A stretch of DNA of 64,000 nucleotides from NCBI GenBank assembly GCA_030682375.1, contig JAUXOL010000016.1:144577-208576 (forward strand), in the 5' to 3' direction. The notes under the pieces are model-generated. The model had not been told where the DNA came from. It ran no database searches and saw only the letters and a list, made by a program, of their open reading frames with translations. Numbering within the stretch: position 1 is the stretch's first letter; every line of letters starts with the position of its first letter. This DNA is from Gallionella sp. (lineage in GTDB: Bacteria; Pseudomonadota; Gammaproteobacteria; Burkholderiales; Gallionellaceae). Position numbers and translations under genes: made by a program. Below are positions 56,648-64,000 of this stretch, in pieces.

Positions 56648-56974
56648 TCACGCCTCGATATCGATGTGTTCGGTCGGATCGCCGGCGCGCTGATTGTGGT
56701 GTCTGCGTTCCAGCCCGGAGCGCAATTCGAGCAGCACCGGCAAATGCTGGAGGCGACGGCAGTAGATGCGACGCTCGCCCTGGATTTGGGGATCATGCCG
56801 CCGCTCCGCCGATTCCTGCGGCGGCTCGTGATGTTCGTGCGGCATCGTCACCAGCGGCGGCAAGGTGCGCGGCTGCACGGCCTTCACCCCATTGACCGCC
56901 GTCAGGGCGCTCACCGTCATTCTGTCCCTCACCCCGATAGCTCCGGGCGGAGAAATGCTGGGCACAAATTTCAT
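56648..56974 (-). CDS. Small basic hypothetical protein
   Basis: A 108-residue protein from MKFVPSISPPG with a C-terminal half dense in Arg, Cys and His: GERRIYCRRLQHLPVLLELR then ERRHHNQRAGDPTEHIDIEA. The organised RR/CRR and TEHID motifs, and the fact that the frame has no competing gene opposite it, make it likely to be real. I recall similar short Arg-rich proteins in betaproteobacteria but cannot name a family. Start 56974 is preferred over 56998 (MWIEGSAI). Function unknown. Confidence 0.5.
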   Translation of the reverse strand: MKFVPSISPPGAIGVRDRMTVSALTAVNGVKAVQPRTLPPLVTMPHEHHEPPQESAERRHDPQIQGERRIYCRRLQHLPVLLELRSGLERRHHNQRAGDPTEHIDIEA

Positions 56975-57064
56975 GATCGCACTCCCCTCAATCCACAAAC
57001 ATCGAAAGCGGCCATGCCCGCTGCATAACCGCTTACGCTCACACCGCTACACCGACCTCCCGCG

Positions 57065-59131
57065 TCAGCCGATCGCGCACTTGGTCAGAGGATAACCGGC
57101 CTTCCTCAATTCTACAGCCGCCTTCGACAGCTCCTCTGCCTCGGCCTTGGCCTCGATAGCGGCCTGCACATTGCTGTCCACCAGGGAGCTGATGCTCTCG
57201 AGGCTGGCCGACACGCTCACGCCCGCCTCGGACTGCTCCCTCGACGCACCGGCGATATGCTCGATGCGCTGCGAGACGCTGTTGGTCGCCTGCATGATCT
57301 CCTTCAGGCCCTCACCGTTCTTGCGTATCAGCGAGATGCCGGTCTCCACTTCGGATACCGCATCCTGCATCGATGCCACCGCCGCATCCGAGATCGTGCT
57401 GATCTCACCTATGGTGCGGGCGATATCCTTGGTGCTGGACGCGGTGCGTTCCGCCAGTTTGCGCACCTCGTCGGCGACCACGGCGAAGCCGCGTCCCTGC
57501 TCGCCGGCACGCGCGGCTTCAATCGCCGCATTCAGCGCCAGCAGGTTGGTCTGCTCGGCGATCTCCTTGATCGCGTTGGCGATAGAACCGATGTTATCCA
57601 CTGCGCTACCCAGGTCGGAGATCGTGCGGCTGGTGCCCCGCACGGTATCCGCCACCTTGCTGGTCGCGGCGATGCTCAGTTCCATGTTGCGGCTGTTCTC
57701 CTCGACCACCTGCTGCATCGCCCGCGCATCGCCGAGCGAATCCCCGGCCATGTTGGCGACCCCGGCGACCGAGCGGCTGAATCCCTCCATCGTGCCGACG
57801 ATCTGCTGGATATGCTGGTGTTCGTTCGCCGCGTTGTCAGCAACGCTAGACACCCGCGCACCCATGTCGGAGATGCGCTTCTGCATCTTGCCGACCGGCG
57901 TAACCACTTCGTCGACGATGGTGCGCAGATAGGACTGCATCGTCTGCACCCCGCACAGCAACACGCCCAGCTCGTCGCGCCCGGAGATGTCGATCTCCTC
58001 GTTCATGTCGCCCTGCATCAGCTTCTCGAAATCGCGCTGAGCGACATCGGCCGGATTTGCGACATATTTCTTGACCAGGAAGGCGAGATAGAAGAACAGG
58101 AACACCTGCAACACGATCTGTCCGACCAGCGTGCGCTGCTCTAGCTTGGAGATCGCATCGAACTGCGGCGTCACATCGATCTCCAGCTCGGACACCCCGA
58201 GCACCGCCCCTTCCTCGACCTGGTGGCAGCCGGTGCAATCTGTCCCGTGGAAATCCTTGCTGGCCAGGTAGGGCGTCACGACATGGACATGTGTGCCGTC
58301 CTCGTTGAATGTCACGATCTGCTGTTTGGTCTCTATCGCACGGCGCTGCACGTCGTTTGCGATCTGTTCTTCCGGCAGACCGGGACCGTACAGATCGACG
58401 ACGGGCTTGGCGCGCACCAGCTGCACCGACCTGACGCCGTCGGACGCGGCGATCTTCTTCATCAGCAACTGACGCAGATCGGGATTGCCGATCTGGCCGG
58501 CGACCATCAGCATGTTGGAACTGTCGATGATCTCGTTGGAAAGCTTCTTCGCATCGCTGACCGCGACCGCCCTGGCATCTTCCTTCATGTGCTGGAACAC
58601 GGAATATTGACCGTAACCCAGCGCAGCCAGCAGGGTGATCTGGATCGCGAACTGCAGCTTGCGCGACAGCGTCCAGTTGTCGAACTTGAAGCGCTCGAAG
58701 CGGGAAACCAGTTGCTCGCCGCTCTGATTTACCCGGCGATACAGGGTTTCAGCCTCGGCTATATGCTCGCGTGTCGGGGGCCGGCGCACCGAGGAATAAC
58801 CGATCACCTCGCCGCCCTCGAACACCGGCGCGACGGTCGCGCGCACCCAGTAGTGGTCGCCGTTCTTGCAACGGTTCTTGACGGTGCCGCGCCATGGGCG
58901 GCGCTCCTTCAACGTATCCCAAAGCCACTTGAATGCCTGCGGCGGCATGTCCGGATGGCGCACGATGTTGTGGCTCTTGCCGATCAGCTCCTCGCGGGTA
59001 TAGCCAGACATCTCGACGAAGGTATCGTTGACGTAGGTGATGATGCCCTTGGTATCGGTGCGCGAGATCAACACCGTGTTCGGTGGGAACGGCACTTCCT
59101 TTTGTGAAACATAGGCGTTCTTGTTCTGCAC
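57065..59131 (-). CDS. PAS-domain methyl-accepting chemotaxis protein with periplasmic c-type heme domain
   Basis: The 688-residue receptor has an Aer-like N-terminal PAS (about 15-120, [18 protein letters not shown] and RHPDMP), TM1 (about 159-179), a periplasmic DUF3365/Tll0287-like domain with the heme-c motif CTGCH (299-303), TM2 (about 336-354), HAMP, and an MCP signalling hairpin with the tip [21 protein letters not shown] (quoted in part: [15 protein letters not shown], near 525-540). I chose the GTG start at 59131 because AGGGAG lies 5-6 nt upstream; GTG 59152 would add 7 residues. Probable redox or energy-taxis receptor. No che genes are in the window. Confidence 0.92.
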   Translation of the reverse strand: MQNKNAYVSQKEVPFPPNTVLISRTDTKGIITYVNDTFVEMSGYTREELIGKSHNIVRHPDMPPQAFKWLWDTLKERRPWRGTVKNRCKNGDHYWVRATVAPVFEGGEVIGYSSVRRPPTREHIAEAETLYRRVNQSGEQLVSRFERFKFDNWTLSRKLQFAIQITLLAALGYGQYSVFQHMKEDARAVAVSDAKKLSNEIIDSSNMLMVAGQIGNPDLRQLLMKKIAASDGVRSVQLVRAKPVVDLYGPGLPEEQIANDVQRRAIETKQQIVTFNEDGTHVHVVTPYLASKDFHGTDCTGCHQVEEGAVLGVSELEIDVTPQFDAISKLEQRTLVGQIVLQVFLFFYLAFLVKKYVANPADVAQRDFEKLMQGDMNEEIDISGRDELGVLLCGVQTMQSYLRTIVDEVVTPVGKMQKRISDMGARVSSVADNAANEHQHIQQIVGTMEGFSRSVAGVANMAGDSLGDARAMQQVVEENSRNMELSIAATSKVADTVRGTSRTISDLGSAVDNIGSIANAIKEIAEQTNLLALNAAIEAARAGEQGRGFAVVADEVRKLAERTASSTKDIARTIGEISTISDAAVASMQDAVSEVETGISLIRKNGEGLKEIMQATNSVSQRIEHIAGASREQSEAGVSVSASLESISSLVDSNVQAAIEAKAEAEELSKAAVELRKAGYPLTKCAIG

Positions 59132-59268
59132 GACATCTCCCTGATCAAGCACTTAATCGTTATCGGTCCGTCTTACCGGCATGAAGCGGCACGGCCTTGT
59201 CAACTTCTCACGTGATACTAGCAACCGGCGGCATCAGGTAATACCTCAAATAGGGGTCGGTAACATGG

Positions 59269-62200
59269 TTATTTATGCTCCCGAGCCATTTCCCATTGCT
59301 TGACCAGCGCATAGATCACCGGAATCACCAGCAGCGTCAGCACCGCCGAGGAGATCATGCCGCCGACCATGGGGACGGCGATGCGGCGCATCACTTCCGA
59401 GCCGGTGCCGCTGCTCCACAGGATGGGCAGCAGACCGGCCATGATCGCCACCACGGTCATCATCTTGGGGCGCACACGCTCCACCGCACCCTCCATGATG
59501 GCCGCATGCAGATCGGCAGCAGCCGGTTTGCGACCTTCGCTGCTGCAGCGCGCCTGTATTTCCTGCCACGCCTTCTCCAGATAGATCAGCATCACCACGC
59601 CGGTCTCCGCCGCGACGCCCGCCAGCGCGATGAAGCCGACCGCCACTGCGACGCTCAGGTTGTAATCGAGCAACCACAGCAACCACACGCCGCCGACCAG
59701 CGCGAACGGCACGGACAGCATCACCACCAGTGACTCGGTGACGCGTCTGAAGTTGAGGTACAGCAGCAGGAAGATCAGCAACAGCGTGATCGGGATCACG
59801 ATCTTCATCTTCGCGGCGGCGCGTTCCATGTACTCGAACTGTCCGCTCCAGGTCGCGTAGTAGCCGGGGGGAAACTTGACCTGTTCGGTCACGGCCTTGC
59901 GGGCATCGGCCACATAGGAGCCGATGTCGCGCTCGCGGATATCGACGTAGATGTAGGCGGACAACAGCGCGTTCTCGGTGCGGATCGAGGGCGCGCCCTT
60001 GCCTATGCTCACTTTTGCGATCTGGCCGAGCGGGATCATCGCCCCGTCCCCATTGGCCGACATTTGGGTCGGGACCAGCACTTCGCGCGCGATCTGCTCC
60101 GGCGTGCCGCGCAACTCGCGCGGGTAGCGGATATTCACGCCGAAGCGTTCCAGCCCTTCCACCGTGGTGGTGACGTTCTCGCCGCCCAGCGCAGTAGCGA
60201 TCACCTCCTGCACCTCGCCCACGGTCAGGCCGTAGCGCGCCAAGGCCTGCCGGTCCGGCTCGATGTTGAGATAGAAACCGCCGGTGATGCGTTCGGCGAA
60301 GGCGCTGCTCGTACCCGGCACCTTGCGCACCACGGCCTCGATCTCGCGGGCCAAGCGCTCCATCTCGTCGAGGTTCTTGCCGTACACCTTGATGCCGATA
60401 GGCGTGCGTATACCGGTGGAGAGCATGTCGATGCGCGCCTTGATCGGCATGGTCCACGAGTTCGCCACGCCGGGAAATTGCAGCGCGCGATCCATCTCGG
60501 CGATCAGCTTGTCGGTGTCCATGCCGGGCCGCCATTCCTCCTGCGGCTTGAGGTTGATGACCGTCTCGAACATCTCCAGCGGCGCTGGGTCGGTGGCGGT
60601 CTGCGCGCGTCCCGCCTTGCCGTACACCGATGCGACCTCAGGGAAGCTCTTGATGATCTTGTTCTGCGTCTGCAACAACTCCGCCGCCTTGGTCACCGAC
60701 AGACCGGGCAGCGTGGTGGGCATGTAGAACAGCGTGCCCTCGTTCAGCGTCGGCATGAACTCGCTGCCCAGCTTCATCGCCGGATACACGCTCAGCAGCA
60801 ATGCCAGCGCAGCGATGCCGAGCGTGGCCTGCTTGTGTTGCAGCACGGCGGCGATCAGCGGGCGGTAGCCTGCGATCATCCAGCGGTTGAGCGGATTCTC
60901 CGCTTCCGGCCTGATCCTGCCCTTGATGAACAGCAGCATCAGTACCGGAACCAGCGTCACCGACAGCAAGGCAGCACCCGCCATCGCGAAGGTTTTGGTG
61001 AACGCGAGCGGCGCAAACAACCGCCCTTCCTGCGCCTCCAGCGTGAACACCGGCAGGAAGGAGACGGTGATGATGAGTAGCGAGAAGAACAGCGCCGGGC
61101 CGACTTCCTTGCAGGCGGCGAGGATGGCTCTCACTCGGACATCTTCCTGCAACTTAGCCCCCCCTTTACCAAAGGGGGGGGAGGGGGGATTTGAAGTGCT
61201 TTGATGCGCAGAGAAAAATCCCCCCCAGCCCCCCTTTTCCAAAGGAGGGAGAACTGCCGCTTGTGTTGGGTTTAGCCGCTCCAGATGCTTGTGCGCGTTC
61301 TCTATCATCACGATCGCCGCATCCACCATCGCGCCGATGGCAATGGCGATCCCGCCCAGGCTCATGATGTTGGAATTCAGGTTCAGGAAACGCATCGCGA
61401 TGAAGGCGATCAGCACACCTATGGGCAGCATCACGATGGCGACCAGCGCGCTGCGCGCATGCATCAGGAACACCATGCACACCAGCGCGACGATCAAGCC
61501 TTCCTCGAACAGTGTGCGCTTGAGCGTGTCGATGGCGCGCTGGATCAGTTCGGAGCGGTCGTACACCGCCTGTATGGTCACGCCCTCCGGCAAGCCGGGC
61601 GCGATCTCGGCAATCTTGGCCTTGATGTTCGCGATCACCTCCAGCGCGTTCTGCCCATACCGCGCCATCGCGATGCCGGACACCACTTCGCCTTCGCCGT
61701 TGAGCTCTGCGAGGCCGCGCCGCTCGTCCGGCCCGAGCTCGACTCGCGCGATGTCGCGCAGCAGCACCGGCGTGCCGCGCTCGGCCTTGACCACCAGATT
61801 CTCGATGTCGCCTTTTCCTCGCAGGTATCCCTTGCCGCGCACCATGTACTCGGTCTCGGCCATCTCCACCACGCGTCCGCCGACGTCGCGGTTGCTATCG
61901 CGTATCACCTGCGCAACCTTGCTCAGCGGGATGTTGTAGGCGCGCAGTTTCACCGGATCGACCGTCACCTGATACTGCTGCACGAAGCCGCCGACGGAGG
62001 CGACCTCGGCGACGCCATGCGCCTTGGTCAGCTGGTAGCGCAGATACCAGTCCTGCATGGTGCGCAGTTCGGCGAGGTTGTGTTTCTCGCTCAATACCGC
62101 GTACTGGTACACCCAGCCCACGCCGCTGGCGTCCGGCCCCAGTTGCGGCAACACGCCCTGAGGCATGCGCCCGGCGATGCTGTTGAGATATTCCAGCACA

Positions 62201-62526
62201 CGCGAGCGCGCCCAGTAGATGTCAGTGCCGTCCTCGAAGATCACATACACGAACGACGCGCCAAAGAACGAGAAGCCGCGCACAACCTTGGACTTCGGCA
62301 CCGACAGCATGGCCGTGGTGAGCGGATAGGTGACCTGGTCTTCCACCACCTGCGGCGCCTGCCCGGGGTATTCGGTGTAGACGATCACCTGCACGTCGGA
62401 CAGGTCGGGCAGCGCGTCCAGCGGCGTCTTCACCAGCGCATAGATGCCCGCCAGCGTGACAAACAGGGTGGCGAGCAGCACCAGGAAACGGTTACGCGCC
62501 GACCACTCAATGATCGTGTTCAGCAT
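59269..62526 (-). CDS. cusA: Cu(I)/Ag(I) efflux RND transporter CusA
   Basis: The 1085-residue inner-membrane RND pump has a proton-relay TM4 GAMVDAAIVMIENAHKHLE and the HAE-RND order of 12 membrane segments. The three substrate methionines of E. coli CusA are conserved in context (LFYMPTTLPG, LEMFETVI, RIDMLSTGI), supporting monovalent copper/silver rather than zinc/cobalt. Start 62526 (MLNTIIEWSARN) fits the family; it overlaps cusB by 20 nt. It is about 40 residues longer than E. coli CusA because a palindromic repeat encodes residues about 426-457 in the cytoplasmic loop after TM4. Confidence 0.95.
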   Translation of the reverse strand: MLNTIIEWSARNRFLVLLATLFVTLAGIYALVKTPLDALPDLSDVQVIVYTEYPGQAPQVVEDQVTYPLTTAMLSVPKSKVVRGFSFFGASFVYVIFEDGTDIYWARSRVLEYLNSIAGRMPQGVLPQLGPDASGVGWVYQYAVLSEKHNLAELRTMQDWYLRYQLTKAHGVAEVASVGGFVQQYQVTVDPVKLRAYNIPLSKVAQVIRDSNRDVGGRVVEMAETEYMVRGKGYLRGKGDIENLVVKAERGTPVLLRDIARVELGPDERRGLAELNGEGEVVSGIAMARYGQNALEVIANIKAKIAEIAPGLPEGVTIQAVYDRSELIQRAIDTLKRTLFEEGLIVALVCMVFLMHARSALVAIVMLPIGVLIAFIAMRFLNLNSNIMSLGGIAIAIGAMVDAAIVMIENAHKHLERLNPTQAAVLPPLEKGGWGGFFSAHQSTSNPPSPPFGKGGAKLQEDVRVRAILAACKEVGPALFFSLLIITVSFLPVFTLEAQEGRLFAPLAFTKTFAMAGAALLSVTLVPVLMLLFIKGRIRPEAENPLNRWMIAGYRPLIAAVLQHKQATLGIAALALLLSVYPAMKLGSEFMPTLNEGTLFYMPTTLPGLSVTKAAELLQTQNKIIKSFPEVASVYGKAGRAQTATDPAPLEMFETVINLKPQEEWRPGMDTDKLIAEMDRALQFPGVANSWTMPIKARIDMLSTGIRTPIGIKVYGKNLDEMERLAREIEAVVRKVPGTSSAFAERITGGFYLNIEPDRQALARYGLTVGEVQEVIATALGGENVTTTVEGLERFGVNIRYPRELRGTPEQIAREVLVPTQMSANGDGAMIPLGQIAKVSIGKGAPSIRTENALLSAYIYVDIRERDIGSYVADARKAVTEQVKFPPGYYATWSGQFEYMERAAAKMKIVIPITLLLIFLLLYLNFRRVTESLVVMLSVPFALVGGVWLLWLLDYNLSVAVAVGFIALAGVAAETGVVMLIYLEKAWQEIQARCSSEGRKPAAADLHAAIMEGAVERVRPKMMTVVAIMAGLLPILWSSGTGSEVMRRIAVPMVGGMISSAVLTLLVIPVIYALVKQWEMAREHK
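61156..61251. repeat. CCCCCCTTTACCAAAGGGGGG palindromic repeat inside cusA
   Basis: Two G/C-run hairpins (CCCCCTTTACCAAAGGGGG and CCCCCTTTTCCAAAGGAGGG) joined by pairing GGGGGGATTT and AAATCCCCCC arms form a roughly 96-bp compound palindrome. It lies wholly in the cusA frame, encoding the Gly/Pro-rich LEKGGWGGFF...NPPSPPFGKGG. Similar elements are normally intergenic. Homopolymer runs make the site prone to slippage and sequencing error. Confidence 0.85.
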
Positions 62527-64000
62527 GGCTAGCCTCCGCTTGTGTCGCACTGAGTCTGGTAATCACCCATTCGTCCGGCTTGCGCTCGACGATCTCGAAG
62601 CCGATCGCACTGCCGGGCCGGATGCCCTTTACCAGCGATGCATTGGCCAGCGCGAAATCCATCGTCATGCCGGGCCAGCCCAGCGACTCGATCGGCTCAT
62701 GCGTGATGCTGACCGTGCCGTCCGGGTTGATCGCCTCCAAGGTGCCTTGCGCCCGATGCCCGACCGAAACCGATTTCTTCCGAATAGAAGTCGCTGCAGC
62801 AGGCTCTGCTTTAACCGTCGCAGGTTCGGCGGTCGGTGCCCCGCCTTGCGCAGCGCCCAGGCCCGACAACGCCGCCCTGAGGTTGCTCTCCGCATCGATC
62901 AGGAAATTCGCCGAGGTGACGACCTGTTCGCCTTCTCGTACGCCACTCAGCACCTCGACATAATCGTCTCCGCGACGACCCAGCCTGAGTTCGCGCGGTT
63001 CGAAGCGCCCTTCATCGAGGCGCACCAGCGCCACTTGGCGAGTGCCGCTGTCGATCACCGCCGAGGCCGGGATGGCCAGCACCTGTTCGCCCTTGCCCAA
63101 CAAAAACTCGACGCTGGCGAACATCGCCGGTTTCAGCTGGCCTTGCGGATTCGCGAGCGCGATGCGCACCGACGTCGTGCGCGTCGCGCCGTCCAGTGTC
63201 GGATAGACGAAATCGACCTTGCCGTCGAAACGCTGCTCCGGCCAGGCATCAACCTTGATCCGCACCGCATCGCCCGCTTTTATCCGGGCGATGTCCTGCT
63301 CGGCAACATCGGCGATCGCCCACACCGAAGACAGGTCGGCGATGCGGTACAACGTCTCGCCCGGCATGAAGCGCATGCCCTGCACCGCGACCTTTTCCAA
63401 CACGACGCCGGAGACCGGCGCATGGAAAGTCTGCGCCCTGCCGCCCGAGGCCCGGCCAGATACCCCCCAGTTGCGCAGCCGCGCGGCGCTGGCATCGGCG
63501 AGCTGGCGCATGCTGTCCTGCGCTTCGCCGTCGGCATCCTTCAACGCCGCGACGCCCTGCAGCGCCAGCGCATGCTCGCGCTGCGCCGAGACCAGTTCCG
63601 GGCTGTACACGTCGAACAGCGGCTGTCCTTTTGCGACGGACTGCCCGGTGGTATTGACGTACAGACGTTCCACCCAGCCTTCGAACTTAGGTGCGACCGC
63701 GTAAGTGCGCCGCTCGTCGACCTCGATGCGCCCGACCGCGCGCAACGTCCGGTCTAAGGTGCGCAACGCAGCGGCCTCGCTCTTCACGCCCAGCTTTTGC
63801 ACCTTGTCGCTGCCTATGTTGAGGATCGTCGAACTCGCGGGTTCTTTCCCCTCGTATACCGGCACATAGTCCATGCCCATCGCATCCTTCTTCGGCACCG
63901 GCGAGGTATCCGGCAGACCCATCGGATTGCGGTAATACAGCGGCTTGCGTTCTGCCTGTGCGACCGGTGCTTCCGGCGCAGAGTTGCGCAACCCCAGCCA
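62507..64000 (-). CDS. cusB: CusB-type membrane fusion protein with N-terminal metal-binding and C-terminal CusF domains (5' end outside window)
   Basis: About 497 residues are visible; the frame stays open to the window edge, so the N-terminus with its signal or anchor lies beyond 64000. The visible part has a heavy-metal-binding segment (YYRNPMGLPDTSPVPKKDAMGMDYVP, quoted in part: YYRNPMG and AMGMDYVP), the adaptor's barrel-sandwich and beta-barrel domains (VERLYVNTTGQSVAKGQPL, PVSGVVLEKVAVQGM) and a fused CusF domain with its Cu(I) residues in LGWPGMTMDF, ending in the His-rich HAEHDH. It links CusA to an outer-membrane channel. The fusion replaces a separate CusF chaperone. Confidence 0.93.
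   Translation of the reverse strand, partial: WLGLRNSAPEAPVAQAERKPLYYRNPMGLPDTSPVPKKDAMGMDYVPVYEGKEPASSTILNIGSDKVQKLGVKSEAAALRTLDRTLRAVGRIEVDERRTYAVAPKFEGWVERLYVNTTGQSVAKGQPLFDVYSPELVSAQREHALALQGVAALKDADGEAQDSMRQLADASAARLRNWGVSGRASGGRAQTFHAPVSGVVLEKVAVQGMRFMPGETLYRIADLSSVWAIADVAEQDIARIKAGDAVRIKVDAWPEQRFDGKVDFVYPTLDGATRTTSVRIALANPQGQLKPAMFASVEFLLGKGEQVLAIPASAVIDSGTRQVALVRLDEGRFEPRELRLGRRGDDYVEVLSGVREGEQVVTSANFLIDAESNLRAALSGLGAAQGGAPTAEPATVKAEPAAATSIRKKSVSVGHRAQGTLEAINPDGTVSITHEPIESLGWPGMTMDFALANASLVKGIRPGSAIGFEIVERKPDEWVITRLSATQAEASHAEHDH

Overview
This is a GC-rich, densely coded chromosomal window without tRNA or rRNA genes, CRISPR arrays, intact insertion sequences or phage. The conserved run ndk-rlmN-pilW-rodZ-ispG-hisS-yfgM-bamB-der, the ispD-ispF-tsaB-rimI-UDG run, the selenium-tRNA genes and the large number of PAS/GGDEF/EAL sensors point to a Gram-negative betaproteobacterium. 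Gallionellaceae or a related Nitrosomonadales family is my best guess. That placement is inferred from gene content, not from a marker-gene search.

Layout. 0-12.3 kb: metabolic and housekeeping genes (a Pat/ADP-forming acyl-CoA synthetase-like protein with a GNAT domain, PPK2, a MazG-type pyrophosphohydrolase, a flavoprotein, divergent selD and selU, an extradiol dioxygenase, an aldo/keto reductase) and a MASE1-PAS-GGDEF-EAL protein. 12.3-16.9 kb: a minus-strand methylthioadenosine cluster (alr, mtnP, apt, mtnA, class II aldolase) that fits the DHAP-shunt form of MTA recycling, with several families of palindromic repeats between its genes. 17.1-18.4 kb: lplT. 18.5-34.9 kb: a minus-strand signalling block of three very large PAS-GGDEF-EAL paralogues, a diguanylate cyclase with a C-terminal hemerythrin domain, and two solute-binding proteins that have no permease or ATPase partners. 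Each binding protein lies directly upstream of, and nearly touches, a GGDEF-EAL sensor. 35-41.7 kb: UDG, rimI, tsaB, ispF and ispD, divergent from mfd. 41.7-44.6 kb: an accessory island between the convergent 3' ends of mfd and der, holding one gene for a PIN-like nuclease with an unknown C-terminal half. 44.6-53.9 kb: the der-to-ndk housekeeping cluster. 54-59.2 kb: a DUF3025 protein, another membrane diguanylate cyclase, a small basic protein and a chemoreceptor with a c-type heme motif in its periplasmic domain. 59.3-64 kb: cusA and the 3' part of cusB of a Cu(I)/Ag(I) efflux system, running off the window.

Two themes stand out. First, c-di-GMP signalling and taxis with redox or ligand inputs: six GGDEF proteins (four also with EAL), a hemerythrin sensor, a heme-c chemoreceptor and two orphan binding proteins. 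Second, small palindromic repeats of several unrelated families. These lie between genes, supply stop codons (mtnP, ispG), and in two cases sit in frame inside essential-type coding sequences (mfd and cusA), adding peptide to the product.
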